Shown here: piece by piece, positions 22,300 through 23,540 of the stretch | How the letters are laid out: each line of letters begins with the position of its first letter | How positions within the stretch are numbered: the first letter of the stretch is position 1 | NCBI GenBank assembly: GCA_900768695.1 | Contig: CAAGDY010000295.1 | Location: forward strand, 1 to 23,540 | From: an uncultured Anaerovibrio sp. | GTDB taxonomy: Bacteria > Bacillota > Negativicutes > Selenomonadales > Selenomonadaceae | Length of the DNA stretch: 23,540 nt | Direction: 5' to 3' | Program-made: the position numbers and the translations under genes | Notes under the pieces: model-generated | Database searches by the model: none | What the model was told of the DNA's origin: nothing | The model's input: the letters and a program-made list of their open reading frames with translations, nothing else

Positions 22300-23540
<1,241 letters not shown>

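Overview
This window comes from a bacterial chromosome, very probably an anaerobic member of the Firmicutes (Bacillota). The order divIC - S1-domain protein - tilS - hpt - ftsH and the cluster birA - coaX - dusB are typical of that phylum. The moderate-to-high GC by eye and the protein style (PTS-linked dihydroxyacetone kinase, M18 aminopeptidase, PucR regulator) fit Negativicutes such as Selenomonas or Mitsuokella. That placement is inference, since no 16S or search was available. All 21 genes lie on the minus strand, so transcription runs from high to low coordinates. No tRNA, rRNA, insertion sequence, prophage or CRISPR array was seen. The longest stretch without a gene is 15900-16173 (274 bp), which is regulatory.

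Layout in the direction of transcription. (1) 23540-20074, glycerol/dihydroxyacetone: the 3' part of glpK, then dhaK, dhaL and dhaM. The dha genes have their own promoter with an inverted repeat at the predicted start site, and the unit ends in a perfect 20-bp terminator hairpin. (2) 19954-17012: an EamA transporter, a divergent FtsZ and the tRNA-modification enzyme TcdA. (3) 16980-13791, an accessory nucleobase module: a short PucR-type regulator, a CodA-type deaminase and an SDR dehydrogenase, each with its own promoter. Intrinsic terminators sit in front of the regulator and the deaminase. (4) 13663-10783: a UgtP/MGDG-synthase-like glycosyltransferase, an unrecognised protein with three zinc-ribbon repeats, DivIC and an S1 RNA-binding protein, closed by a terminator. 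(5) 10659-6540: tilS, hpt and ftsH, with an extra promoter for ftsH and a terminator after it. (6) 6424-1: an ReAV-type asparaginase, birA, coaX, dusB, an M18 aminopeptidase and a CDF metal exporter cut by the window edge.

The most interesting region is 14640-16173. The CodA homologue has Ser where E. coli CodA has Asp314, the residue whose loss marks known bacterial 5-methylcytosine deaminases. Its roughly 160-nt leader contains a 13-bp G.U-rich terminator hairpin, which suggests transcription attenuation, possibly by an undescribed RNA sensor. Other points worth checking are the FtsZ with a changed GTP-binding glycine loop, the triplicated zinc ribbon beside divIC, the missing conventional start codon of dhaL, and a coding repeat that forms a ladder of Shine-Dalgarno-like units ahead of an internal ATG.
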